From Pseudomonas sp. ML96 (GTDB taxonomy: Bacteria > Pseudomonadota > Gammaproteobacteria > Pseudomonadales > Pseudomonadaceae), in assembly GCF_000761545.1 (NCBI RefSeq), contig NZ_JPMY01000004.1, positions 21,166 to 85,165 of the forward strand: a stretch of 64,000 nucleotides of DNA. The letters run 5' to 3'. The notes beneath the pieces were generated by a model. That model was not told where the DNA came from and ran no database searches. It saw nothing but the letters and a program-made list of their open reading frames with translations. Below are positions 48,476 through 57,309 of the stretch, in pieces. Position 1 is the first letter of the stretch, and every line of letters starts with the position of its first letter. A program made the position numbers and the translations under genes.

Positions 48476-50278
48476 TCAGTGCGCGCCGCCGACGCGGTTG
48501 CGCCCGGCCTGCTTGGCCGCGTACAGCGCCGTATCCGCCTCGGCCACCAGCGGCTCGACGGCGTAGCCGCCGGCCGCGCCATGGGCCAGGCCGACACTGA
48601 CGGTGAGCGCCACCGCTTCGCCCTGATGCTCCAGGCGCAGCGCCTCGACCCCGGCGCGAATGCTCTCGGCGATGCGCTCAGCGGCGCCACGCGCGCAACC
48701 ACGCAGCAGCACGATGAACTCCTCACCGCCGTAGCGTGCAGCCAGGTCGCCGCTGCGCCGTACCTGCTGGCGCAGCACCTCGCCGACGGCGGCGATGCAA
48801 CGGTCGCCGAAGGGATGGCCGTAGCTGTCGTTGATGCGCTTGAAGTGGTCGATGTCGAGCATCAGCACCGCCAGCTCGTCGCTGCCCAGCAGCGGCAGCT
48901 GCTCGTCGACCTGACGCCGATTGGGCAGGCGGGTCAGCGCATCGGTATAACTGAGCCGGGTCAGCTCGCCGTTGGCGCGCTCCAGCTCGTGGCGCGCCTG
49001 CTCTAGCTCGCGGGTACGCTCCTGCACGCGGCGGTCGAGCTCCTCGTTGACCCCGCGCTGCGCCGCCAGGCTCAGCTCGCGTTCGGTCAGCAGGGCGTCC
49101 TGAGCGCGAATGCGCGCCGCGCGCTCGCGGTTGATGCGGTCGGCCAGGGCAATCGACAGCAGGATGAATTCGACAAAGAAGCCGAAGGTCTGGCTGCGCA
49201 GGGTGAACTGGTTGACCGGCAACGCGCCCTGCAGCGCCGCCACATGCACCGCGGTGCAGACAATCAGCAGCGCCCAGGCCAGGGCGAACAGCGGCGCCGA
49301 GGGATTGCCACGGCGCCACAGGCTGAGCGCGGTGACCAGCGCCAGCACGCAGCTGAACAGCGCCACCGCCGGCGTGCCCAGGAGCACCAGCCACTGCGGG
49401 TGGAGGAACAGCAGGGCAATCGCCAGTAGCCAGTAGCCAAGCAGCAGGTTGTTGGCCCACAGCACCCAGCCGCCGTAGCGCGGAATGCGCAGGAACACGC
49501 GGGCGAACATGGTCGCCGCGAGGAAGCTCCACAGCGCCGAACCGGCGTAGATCAGCCCCGCCGGGCGGCCCAGCTCCGGCCACAGGAACAGCACGCCGAA
49601 GCCGCTCAGGCTCAGCTCGTAAACAACCACGCCGAGCAGGTACAGGCTGTACCACAGGTAGCTGGGGTGGCGGGTGAACAGGTACAGGCTGGAGTTGTAC
49701 AGCAGCACCGCCAGCATGGCGCCGAAGAACAGTCCCAGCAGCAGGCGCTGATCCATCTCCTGGGCCTGGTAGGCCTCGGCGCTGAGCACCTGCATCGGCG
49801 CCACCACCGCCTCCTTGCTGTGCAGGCGCAGGTATACCCAACGCTGCTCGCCGGGGTCGATCTGCAGCGGGAACAGCGGTTGCCGGCCGGGCTCGGCCCA
49901 GGCGCTCAGGCGCAGATGGTCGCCGGCCTGGAGCAGCGGGCCCCAGTGATCGGCAGCGGGGTCGTACAGGCGCAATTCGACGCGGTCGAGGATCGGCCAC
50001 TCGACCAGCAGGCGCCAGTCGTTACGCGTGGAAGTGTTGTGCAGGGCCAGACGTACCCACACCGGATGCGCCTGGTAGCCCAGGCTCAGGGAGCGCCCAC
50101 CGAGGGTGCGCCAGCCCTCGGCGCGGGCTGCCTCGGGGAAGTCCAGCGCCTGCTCGGTCAGCAGGTATTCCAGCCACGGCGCGGGGCGTACCACCGGGCG
50201 GTCATCGGCGAGTGGCAGCGGCTTGGCCGAGCAGGCCAGGGTGGTCAGCAGGCAGAACAGCAGAATCAATGGACGCAC
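48476..50278 (-). CDS. Diguanylate cyclase with 7TMR-DISM sensor
   Basis: A 600-residue membrane sensor. A signal peptide (MRPLILLFCLLTTLACSA) precedes a periplasmic 7TMR-DISM extracellular domain (about 25-165), seven hydrophobic helices (about 180-380), a short coiled coil (about 395-440) and a GGDEF domain. The active site is GGEEF at 517-521 and the inhibitory site RxxD is RSGD at 508-511, correctly spaced, so active c-di-GMP synthesis with product feedback is expected. The periplasmic ligand is unknown, possibly a carbohydrate. Not clearly part of the guanidine operon. Confidence 0.92.
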   Translation of the reverse strand: MRPLILLFCLLTTLACSAKPLPLADDRPVVRPAPWLEYLLTEQALDFPEAARAEGWRTLGGRSLSLGYQAHPVWVRLALHNTSTRNDWRLLVEWPILDRVELRLYDPAADHWGPLLQAGDHLRLSAWAEPGRQPLFPLQIDPGEQRWVYLRLHSKEAVVAPMQVLSAEAYQAQEMDQRLLLGLFFGAMLAVLLYNSSLYLFTRHPSYLWYSLYLLGVVVYELSLSGFGVLFLWPELGRPAGLIYAGSALWSFLAATMFARVFLRIPRYGGWVLWANNLLLGYWLLAIALLFLHPQWLVLLGTPAVALFSCVLALVTALSLWRRGNPSAPLFALAWALLIVCTAVHVAALQGALPVNQFTLRSQTFGFFVEFILLSIALADRINRERAARIRAQDALLTERELSLAAQRGVNEELDRRVQERTRELEQARHELERANGELTRLSYTDALTRLPNRRQVDEQLPLLGSDELAVLMLDIDHFKRINDSYGHPFGDRCIAAVGEVLRQQVRRSGDLAARYGGEEFIVLLRGCARGAAERIAESIRAGVEALRLEHQGEAVALTVSVGLAHGAAGGYAVEPLVAEADTALYAAKQAGRNRVGGAH

Positions 50279-50372
50279 GGGCAGGTTGATCCTTCAACTC
50301 GGCGCCACACAAAAGGACGACAGGCACCAGTCCGTCCAGCATTGCCCTTAATCGAGCAATACGCCAGTACGA

Positions 50373-51269
50373 CTATTCGCCACCCAGGGCGAAGTTGGGC
50401 AGGCTGTCCACCGGCTGGGCGAAGTTGAACGGGATCGACTCCAGGGCCAGGCCGACGTTGCGCTGCACCACGAAATGCAGGTGCGGGCCGGTGCTGTTGC
50501 CGGTGTTGCCGGAGCGGGCGATCTGCCGGCCGGCCTCGATGTGCTCGCCCTCGCGCACCGCCACCGAGCCGCGCATCAGGTGCAGGTAGACGCCCATGGT
50601 GCCGTCGTCATGCAGGATGCGCACATAGTTGCCCGAGGGGTTGTTGCCGCGCCCGCTCTGGTGGTTCTCGGTCTTCACCACCACGCCGCTGCGCGAAGCG
50701 ACGATGGCCGTGCCCTCGGGCATGGCAATGTCCATGGCGTAGCGGCCCTTGGGCGTGAAGTGGCTGTACTGGCCGTTGGCGCCCTGGGTCAGCTTGAACG
50801 GGCCGCCCAGCCAGGGCAGCGGATAGCGGAACAGCAGCGGCTGCAGGCGCGGGTCGCCCATGGCGTAGCGCAGCTTGGGCTTGTAGCGCATGGGCTGGGC
50901 CGGGTCGAGCGGCGCCAGGGTGGTCAGGCGGATATGGCTGCGCGGCGGCAGCACCCAGCGGATCGGCCCGTCCGGCGCGCCGGAGACATTGACCTGGCGC
51001 TCCAGGCTCAGCTCGATTTCCACCGGCGCGTACAGATCATTGCGCAGCACCAGCGTCTCGCCGGCGTCGTGCTTCTTGGTTTCCAGCTTCACCAAGTTGT
51101 CGAGCTTCTCCACCATGCGGTCGCGGAACACGAACACCTGGGCACCGGGCACGGCCTTGTCGCTATAGGTCACCGTGCCGTGCTTGTCGACATACTTGTA
51201 GATGGTCAGCGCGCTGGCCTGGCTCGCGGCCAGCAGCAGTGCACAGAGAATGAATGAACGCCCTAGCAT
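50373..51269 (-). CDS. Secreted M23-family peptidase with DUF4124 domain
   Basis: A 298-residue periplasmic protein. A signal peptide (MLGRSFILCALLLAASQASA) is followed by a DUF4124 domain (LTIYKYVDKHGTVTYSDKAVPG) and a C-terminal LytM/M23 domain. Zinc ligands are visible as Asp in YAMDIAMPEGT and the HxH pair in GPHLHFVVQ, and the first His-equivalent position lies in GQYSHFTPKGRYAMD. M23 enzymes cut peptidoglycan cross-links or serve as amidase activators. The HxH and Asp are present, so catalysis is plausible. Confidence 0.9.
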   Translation of the reverse strand: MLGRSFILCALLLAASQASALTIYKYVDKHGTVTYSDKAVPGAQVFVFRDRMVEKLDNLVKLETKKHDAGETLVLRNDLYAPVEIELSLERQVNVSGAPDGPIRWVLPPRSHIRLTTLAPLDPAQPMRYKPKLRYAMGDPRLQPLLFRYPLPWLGGPFKLTQGANGQYSHFTPKGRYAMDIAMPEGTAIVASRSGVVVKTENHQSGRGNNPSGNYVRILHDDGTMGVYLHLMRGSVAVREGEHIEAGRQIARSGNTGNSTGPHLHFVVQRNVGLALESIPFNFAQPVDSLPNFALGGE

Positions 51270-51511
51270 AACTTCGCGGATTTATTGGTTATTGGTATCC
51301 GGGACGAGCAAGACTAGCAGCGCCGCCCAAGCCTCGCGAGCACTGGCGGCGCGGGCTGTGCGGCAATCGGCAGGGTGATGCCGGGAAAAACCGCGATATC
51401 CGACGAAAGGCTCGACGCAGAGCGCTCAATCCGACCTTGGTCGAACTGGCGCGGGCCGGCGCGGCGCCTAGACTGCCGGCCTTCGCATTTTCTGCCTGCC
51501 GAGGTTCCGCC

Positions 51512-53005
51512 ATGTATTCCGACCGCATCCGCCTGCCTGCCCTGCTGGACAAGCTGATGAGCGCGGCCGAGGCCGCCGCCCTGATCGAGGACGGCATGAC
51601 CGTCGGCATGAGCGGCTTCACCCGCGCCGGCGAGGCCAAGGCGGTGCCGCGCGCCTTGGCCGAGCGGGCCAAGGCCGCGCCGCTGCAGATAAGCCTGATG
51701 ACTGGCGCCAGCCTGGGCAACGACCTCGACAAGCAGCTCACCGAGGCCGGCGTGCTGGCCCGGCGCATGCCGTTCCAGGTCGACTCGACCCTGCGCAAGG
51801 CGATCAATGCCGGCGAGGTGATGTTCATCGACCAGCACCTGTCCGACACCGTCGAGCAGATCCGCAACCTGCAGCTGAAGAAGCCGGATATCGCAGTAAT
51901 CGAAGCCGTGGCGATCACCGAGGACGGCCATATCGTGCCGACCACCTCGGTGGGCAACTCGGCCAGCTTCGCGATCTTCGCCGAGCGCGTGATCGTCGAG
52001 ATCAACCTGGCGCACAACCCCAATCTGGAAGGCCTGCACGACATCTACATCCCGACCTACCGGCCGACGCGCACGCCGATCCCGCTGGTCAGCGCCGAGC
52101 AGCGCATCGGCAGCGGCGCCATCCCGATCCCGCCGGAGAAGATCGCCGCCATTGTCATCACCGAGCAGGCCGACTCCTATTCCACCGTCACTCCGCCGGA
52201 CGCCGACACCCAGGCCATCGCCGACCACCTGATCGCCTTCTTCGGCCGCGAGGTCGATGCCGGGCGCCTGCCGTCCAACCTCGGCCCGCTGCAGGCCGGC
52301 ATCGGCAGCATCGCCAACGCGGTGATGTGCGGCCTGCTGGAGTCGCCCTTCGAGGACCTGGTGATGTACTCCGAGGTGCTGCAGGACTCCACCTTCGAGC
52401 TGATCGACGCCGGCAAGATGCGCTTCGCCTCGGGCTGCTCGATCACCCTGTCCGAGCGCTGCAACGCGCGGGTGTTTGGCAACCTGGAGCAGTACAAGGA
52501 CAAACTGGTGCTACGCCCGCAGGAAATCTCCAACCACCCGGAGATCGTCCGCCGCCTGGGCATCATCGGTATCAACACGGCGCTGGAGTTCGACCTGTAC
52601 GGCAACGTCAACTCGACCCACGTAGGCGGCAGCAAGATGATGAACGGCATCGGCGGCTCGGGCGATTTCGCCCGCAACGCGCACCTGGCGATCTTCGTCA
52701 CCAAGTCGATCGCCAAGGGCGGCGCCATCTCCAGCGTGGTGCCGATGGTCAGCCACGTCGACCACAGCGAGCACGACGTCGACATCCTGGTCACCGAGAT
52801 CGGCCTGGCCGACCTGCGCGGCCTGGCGCCGCGCGAACGGGCCCGCGCGATCATCGACAACTGCGTGCACCCGGACTTCCGCGGCGCGCTGAACGACTAC
52901 TTCGAGCGCGCCTGCGCCAAGGGCGGCCATACCCCGCACATCCTGCGCGAAGCCATGCAGTGGCACATCAACCTGGAAGAGTGCGGACGCATGCTGGCAG
53001 GCTGA
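51512..53005 (+). CDS. Acetyl-CoA hydrolase/transferase family protein (succinyl-CoA:acetate CoA-transferase type)
   Basis: A 497-residue class I CoA-transferase. The catalytic Glu is expected in NTALEFDLYGNVNSTHVGG, the oxyanion/CoA loops are GPLQAGIGSIANAVM and NGIGGSGDFARNA, and the length fits AarC/Cat1-type succinyl-CoA:acetate transferases. It probably moves CoA between succinate and acetate in acetate metabolism. The start at MYSDRIRLPALLDK is chosen over 25 unlike upstream residues. A strong terminator follows, so it is a single-gene unit. Confidence 0.92.
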   Translation: MYSDRIRLPALLDKLMSAAEAAALIEDGMTVGMSGFTRAGEAKAVPRALAERAKAAPLQISLMTGASLGNDLDKQLTEAGVLARRMPFQVDSTLRKAINAGEVMFIDQHLSDTVEQIRNLQLKKPDIAVIEAVAITEDGHIVPTTSVGNSASFAIFAERVIVEINLAHNPNLEGLHDIYIPTYRPTRTPIPLVSAEQRIGSGAIPIPPEKIAAIVITEQADSYSTVTPPDADTQAIADHLIAFFGREVDAGRLPSNLGPLQAGIGSIANAVMCGLLESPFEDLVMYSEVLQDSTFELIDAGKMRFASGCSITLSERCNARVFGNLEQYKDKLVLRPQEISNHPEIVRRLGIIGINTALEFDLYGNVNSTHVGGSKMMNGIGGSGDFARNAHLAIFVTKSIAKGGAISSVVPMVSHVDHSEHDVDILVTEIGLADLRGLAPRERARAIIDNCVHPDFRGALNDYFERACAKGGHTPHILREAMQWHINLEECGRMLAG

Positions 53006-53030
53006 TTTCGGGCCACGGCCCGAATGACCA

Positions 53031-53065
53031 AGCCGCTCCCGCCACGACCGGGCGCGGCTTTTTTA
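53031..53065 (+). terminator. Rho-independent terminator after the CoA-transferase gene
   Basis: AGCCGC and GCGGCT, with an inner CCCG/CGGG, are followed by six T. It lies 26 bases after the stop codon. Confidence 0.85.
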
Positions 53066-53076
53066 TCGACGCTCGA

Positions 53077-53580
53077 TCACTGCGCGCGAGCGGCAGCGAC
53101 CAGGCCGTCCAGCCAGTCCTGGTGGCCGTTGATCATCGGGTTGGGCCGGGCACGGGCCAGCTCCTCCGCAGGCTTACCGCGCTGGGTTTCCTGGGTGAGG
53201 ATGCGTACGCGGCCGCCGGGCAGGTTCTCGATCAGCCAGGCGTGGTGCACGTCCAGGCGCGTCTCGCCCTCCCCCGCCCAGCCATGCCAGGCGACCCGCC
53301 CCGGCTGCTCGCCCTGCGGCGGGACGAATTCGTTGCACTGCGCCTCGACCGGGAAGCCGAAGGTCTCGAAGTAGAAGCGCACGCCCTCGGCCAGTTGCGG
53401 GCCGGCCCCGTCGTGGAAACGCACGTTGGCGGAATTGCTGTAGTACTCGGGCCAGCGCCGCGAGTGGCTGAGCAGCGGCCAGACCGTCGCGGCATCGAGG
53501 CCGGCGACTATCACCTCGTTGCTGGCGAAGTTTTCGGTGGTGCCCGGCAGATAGCCCTCGGGCCAGTGGATGGCGTTCAT
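53077..53580 (-). CDS. SRPBCC/START-like domain protein
   Basis: A 167-residue single-domain protein of the SRPBCC (polyketide cyclase-like) helix-grip fold, starting MNAIHWPEGYLPGTTENFAS. VIVAGLDAATVWPLLSHSRRWPEYY is the opening strand and helix pair, and the C-terminal long helix is PMINGHQDWLDGLVAAA. These proteins bind hydrophobic ligands. It is divergent from the LysR-type gene with 92 bases between, so it was probably that regulator's target. The open frame upstream of 53580 is not used. Confidence 0.82.
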   Translation of the reverse strand: MNAIHWPEGYLPGTTENFASNEVIVAGLDAATVWPLLSHSRRWPEYYSNSANVRFHDGAGPQLAEGVRFYFETFGFPVEAQCNEFVPPQGEQPGRVAWHGWAGEGETRLDVHHAWLIENLPGGRVRILTQETQRGKPAEELARARPNPMINGHQDWLDGLVAAARAQ

Positions 53581-53672
53581 CTGTGTGCTCCTCGAACAGG
53601 AAGAATCGACTGAGCACATGATGGGCGGCCGACCTAAAATAAGGCCAATCGCCATTCGGTATCTTCGTCATC

Positions 53673-54507
53673 GTGAAGCCTGATATCAGAAACCTCGATC
53701 TCAACCTGCTCAAGACTCTGGACGCCCTGCTCGACGAGCGCAGCGTGACCCGCGCGGCCCAGCGTCTAGCGCTGACCCAGCCGGCGGTCAGCGGCATGCT
53801 CGTGCGCCTGCGCGACAGCTTCGGCGACCCGCTGTTCGTCCGCGCCCAGCGCGGCATGCTGCCCACCGCCCGTGCACTGGAGCTGGCCGCGCCGGTCAAG
53901 CAGCTGCTCAGCGATATCGAGCAGTTGCTGCAGCCGGCGCACTTCGACCCGCGCAGCGCCGAGCTGACCCTGCGCCTGGCCGCCACCGACTATGCGCTGA
54001 GCGCCGTGGTGGTGCCCTTCCTCGCCGCGCTGCGCGAGCGCGCGCCGGGCATTCGCGTGGCGGTGCTGCCGGTACAGGGCATGCAATTGCTGGAGCAGTT
54101 CGAACGCGGCGCCATCGACCTAGCCCTGGTCACCCCGCAGAGCACACCGGGCGAGCTGCACGCGCGGCCACTGTTCGACGAGCGCTACGTCTGCCTGTTG
54201 CGCGCCGGGCATCCGGCGCTGGCCACTGGCGGCCTGTCGTTGCAGGACTTCTGCGCCCTCGAACATGCGCTGGTGTCCTATCAGGGCGGCGGCTTCAGCG
54301 GCGTCACCGACGAGGCGTTGGCCGGCCTCGGCCTGACGCGGCGGGTGAGCCTGTCGCTCACCAGCTTCCTGGTTCTGCCACAGATCCTGCGCCAGAGCGA
54401 CCTGCTCGCCGTGGTGCCGAGCCGCCTGGCACGAACGCAGCCACCACGATGGCGCGCAGCGCTGGCTGCGCGAGCTGCTGGTCGAGGTCTGCCGCGAGGC
54501 GGATTGA
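53673..54507 (+). pseudogene. LysR-type regulator gene broken by an internal deletion and frameshift
   Basis: From GTG at 53673 the protein has a normal LysR helix-turn-helix (RSVTRAAQRLALTQPAVSGMLVRLR) and effector domain through LLAVVPSRLA near base 54431. The frame then continues as Arg/Ala/Pro-rich sequence to 54623, overlapping the opposite response regulator gene. In the next frame, from 54427, the typical LysR ending WHERSHHDGAQRWLREL appears and stops at 54507. Family members have about 300 residues; about 25 are missing at the junction, so a deletion joined the two frames. An assembly error is the alternative. Confidence 0.78.
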
Positions 54508-54528
54508 GAGAAGTGATCAGGCGCCGGA

Positions 54529-55437
54529 CTAGGCGCCCGGCACGAAGTGCTTCTGCGCCGTGCCGCGGGCGATCAGGCGCGACAGGTAGTCGAGCTTCTG
54601 CGGGTCTTTGTCGACGAACTTGAAGGTCAGCTGCAGCCACTCGCTGTCGGGCTTGGGCTCCAGCGCCGCCACCGCGTGCAGGTAGCCGTTGAGGCGCGCG
54701 GTCTCGGCCGCCTCGCCCTGCTCCAGGTCGAGCACGGCACTCTCCAGCACCTGTGGCAGCAGCTCGGCGCGTTTGACCACCAGTAGCGCCTCCTTGAGGC
54801 TCAGCGCCTTGATCACGCAGGCCATGCTGCCGCCGGGCAGGCGCAGTTGGCCCTGGCCGCGACCGGCCGGTGCGGCGGCCGCCTTGGCGGCAGGCTCGGG
54901 TTTGGCGAACGCCGCCGCCGCGGCAGGCGCTGCAGCCTTGGCAGCCGGCTTGACCACCTCGGCCTTGCCACCGGTAAGGGCGGACAGCGAATCGTTGGCG
55001 AAGGCGCCGGTGCTGAGCATCTTCGGCGGCGCCGAGGCAGCCAGCGCCTGCAGCTTGCCGGCACGGTGCAGGGCCTTCTTGACCTTGGTGATCAGCTGTT
55101 CGTTGGAAAAGGGCTTGCCGATGTAGTCGGTGACCCCGGCCTGGATGGCCTGGACCACGTTCTCCTTGTCGCCACGGCTGGTGACCATGACGAACGGCGT
55201 GGTCTTCAGGGCTTCCTGCTCGCGGCACCAGGTGAGCAGCTCGAGGCCGGACATTTCCGGCATCTCCCAGTCGCAGAGGATCAGGTCGACGGGTTGGCGG
55301 GCGAGCATCTGCTGGGCCTTGCGCCCGTTGACCGCCTCCTCGATCTGGATGCCGGGGAAGTGGTCGCGCAGACCCTTCTTCACCAGATCACGGATAAAGG
55401 TGGCGTCGTCCACCACCAGCACACTGACTTTGCTCAT
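54529..55437 (-). CDS. Response regulator with C-terminal PilZ-like domain
   Basis: A 302-residue protein. A CheY-like receiver (1-125) carries phospho-acceptor Asp56 (CDWEMPEMSG), the acidic pair DD at 10-11 and Lys in IGKPFSNEQ. A linker of Ala/Pro/Lys (about 160-200) leads to a C-terminal domain of about 100 residues with PilZ-like strands (SMACVIKALSLKEALLVVKR, WLQLTFKFVDKDP), though the c-di-GMP RxxxR motif is not evident. It may tie phosphorylation to c-di-GMP or scaffold signalling. No kinase gene is adjacent. Confidence 0.82.
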   Translation of the reverse strand: MSKVSVLVVDDATFIRDLVKKGLRDHFPGIQIEEAVNGRKAQQMLARQPVDLILCDWEMPEMSGLELLTWCREQEALKTTPFVMVTSRGDKENVVQAIQAGVTDYIGKPFSNEQLITKVKKALHRAGKLQALAASAPPKMLSTGAFANDSLSALTGGKAEVVKPAAKAAAPAAAAAFAKPEPAAKAAAAPAGRGQGQLRLPGGSMACVIKALSLKEALLVVKRAELLPQVLESAVLDLEQGEAAETARLNGYLHAVAALEPKPDSEWLQLTFKFVDKDPQKLDYLSRLIARGTAQKHFVPGA

Positions 55438-55533
55438 CGACCACTCCCTACAACGATGTCGACAAGCATAGCCGGGGATACTGGCCCATGGCCAACGGAT
55501 GCACCCGGCGCAGCCGGGGCATCCGTCACAGGC

Positions 55534-56262
55534 TTACTCGGTCTTGCCGGCCTGTACTTCTTCCTGCATGCGCGCCAGACCCATATGGCGCACGTCGGTG
55601 CCGCGCACCAGGTAGATGACCAGTTCGGCGATGTTGCGCGCGTGATCGCCGATACGCTCCAGCGAACGCAGCACCCAGATGATCGACAGCACGCGGGTGA
55701 TCGAGCGCGGGTCTTCCATCATGAAGGTGACCAGCTCGCGCAGGGCGGTCTTGTACTCGCGGTCGATGGTCTTGTCGTACTGCGCCACCGACAGGGCCAG
55801 CTCGGCGTCGAAGCGGGCGAAGGCGTCCAGCGACTCCTGCACCATCTTGCGCACCTGATCGCCGATGTGGCGGACTTCGACGTAGCCACGCGGGGCCTCA
55901 CCGCTCTCGCACAGCTCGATGGCGCGCTTGGCGATCTTCGAGGCCTCGTCGCCGATGCGCTCGAGGTCGATCACCGACTTGGAGATGCTGATGATCAGGC
56001 GCAGGTCGGACGCGGCCGGCTGGCGACGGGCGAGGATGCGCAGGCATTCCTCGTCGATGTTGGTTTCCATCTGGTTGATCTGGTCGTCGATCTCGCGCAC
56101 CTGCTGGGCCAGGCCGGAGTCGGCCTCGATCAGCGCGGTGACCGCGTCGTTGACCTGCTTCTCGACCAGGCCGCCCATCGCCAGGAGGTGGCTGCGCACT
56201 TCCTCCAGCTCGGCGTTGAACTGCTGAGAGATGTGATGGGTGAGGCTGTCTTTGTTGATCAT
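55534..56262 (-). CDS. phoU: Phosphate signalling protein PhoU
   Basis: A 242-residue helical protein of two PhoU repeats, starting MINKDSLTHHISQQFNAELEEV. The metal-binding motifs appear as DLERIGDEASKIAK and SLERIGDHARNIAE. PhoU sits between the PstSCAB transporter and PhoR and holds the kinase off when phosphate is plentiful. It is last in the pst cluster, separated from pstB by 151 bases that hold a large palindrome. Confidence 0.96.
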   Translation of the reverse strand: MINKDSLTHHISQQFNAELEEVRSHLLAMGGLVEKQVNDAVTALIEADSGLAQQVREIDDQINQMETNIDEECLRILARRQPAASDLRLIISISKSVIDLERIGDEASKIAKRAIELCESGEAPRGYVEVRHIGDQVRKMVQESLDAFARFDAELALSVAQYDKTIDREYKTALRELVTFMMEDPRSITRVLSIIWVLRSLERIGDHARNIAELVIYLVRGTDVRHMGLARMQEEVQAGKTE

Positions 56263-56305
56263 GGTCGAGCCCTTGCGAATCTTGATGGAGTTCTTATCGG
56301 AGCGT

Positions 56306-56411
56306 GCCGGCCTTTGGCAAATCGTGCTGAGCTAGGAGGCGGCGCGCAGACAGTACAAACACGTACGGCAAGCGCCGCCGACAACGCGCAGCGCGATTTG
56401 CCATAGCCGGC
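56306..56411. repeat. 106-nt palindromic element between pstB and phoU
   Basis: Nested arms pair in order: GCCGGC (56306-56311 with 56406-56411), TGGCAAATCGTGCT (56315-56328) with AGCGCGATTTGCCA (56390-56403) at 13 of 14 positions, and GGCGGCGC (56338-56345) with GCGCCGCC (56372-56379), plus a terminal GTAC/GTAC. As RNA it would form one long hairpin inside the pstB-phoU transcript. It has the form of an ERIC- or MITE-like intergenic repeat. Confidence 0.7.
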
Positions 56412-56413
56412 GG

Positions 56414-57247
56414 TTAGCCGTAGCGGCCGGTGATGTAATCCTCGGTTTGCTTCTTCGCCGGGTTGGTGAACAGGGTATCGGTGTCGCCGAACTCGATCAG
56501 TTTGCCCATGTACATGAACGCGGTGTAGTCGGAGACGCGCGCCGCCTGCTGCATGTTGTGGGTAACGATGACGATGGTGTACTTGCTCTTCAGCTCGTAG
56601 ATCAGCTCTTCGACCTTGAGGGTGGAGATCGGGTCGAGTGCCGAGCAGGGTTCGTCGAGCAGCAGTACTTCCGGCTGCACGGCCACGGTACGAGCGATCA
56701 CCAGACGCTGCTGCTGGCCACCGGACAGGCCGAGCGCGGACTCGTGCAGGCGGTCCTTCACTTCGTCCCACAGGGCGGCGCTCTTCAGGGCCCATTCCAC
56801 GGTCTCGTCAAGCACGCGCTTCTGGTTCACGCCCTGGATGCGCAGGCCGTAGACCACATTCTCGTAGATGCTCTTGGGGAACGGGTTGGGCTTCTGGAAC
56901 ACCATGCCGACGCGGCGACGCAGCTCGGCGACGTCGACGCCCTTCTTGTAGATGTCGTGGCCATCAAGGCGGATCTCGCCCTGTACGTGGCAACCGTCGA
57001 CCAGATCGTTCATCCGGTTGAAGGTACGCAGCAGGGTCGACTTGCCGCAGCCGGACGGGCCGATGAAGGCCGTCACGCGCTGTTTCGGGATGTTCATCGA
57101 CACGTCGAACAGCGCCTGCTTGTCGCCGTAGAACAGGTTCAGGCCGGGCACTTCCAGGGCGACGGTTTCTTCCGCCAGGTTGAGGCCCTGCTTCTGCCGA
57201 CCGAGGGCGGCCATGTCGATACCGTGGGTGTGTACTTCGTGCTGCAT
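56414..57247 (-). CDS. pstB: Phosphate ABC transporter ATP-binding protein PstB
   Basis: A 277-residue ATPase with Walker [10 protein letters not shown], signature [15 protein letters not shown], Walker [13 protein letters not shown] and switch His in [13 protein letters not shown]. It powers PstCA for high-affinity phosphate import and takes part in phosphate signalling with PhoU and PhoR. The N-terminus is some 15-20 residues longer than E. coli PstB, as is usual in Pseudomonas. Confidence 0.97.
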   Translation of the reverse strand: MQHEVHTHGIDMAALGRQKQGLNLAEETVALEVPGLNLFYGDKQALFDVSMNIPKQRVTAFIGPSGCGKSTLLRTFNRMNDLVDGCHVQGEIRLDGHDIYKKGVDVAELRRRVGMVFQKPNPFPKSIYENVVYGLRIQGVNQKRVLDETVEWALKSAALWDEVKDRLHESALGLSGGQQQRLVIARTVAVQPEVLLLDEPCSALDPISTLKVEELIYELKSKYTIVIVTHNMQQAARVSDYTAFMYMGKLIEFGDTDTLFTNPAKKQTEDYITGRYG

Positions 57248-57309
57248 GGGAGGCTCCCTACGCTAACAATTCGTTCAGGTCGCCCGGCCAGGCCGGGCGA
57301 CGCCATTAA

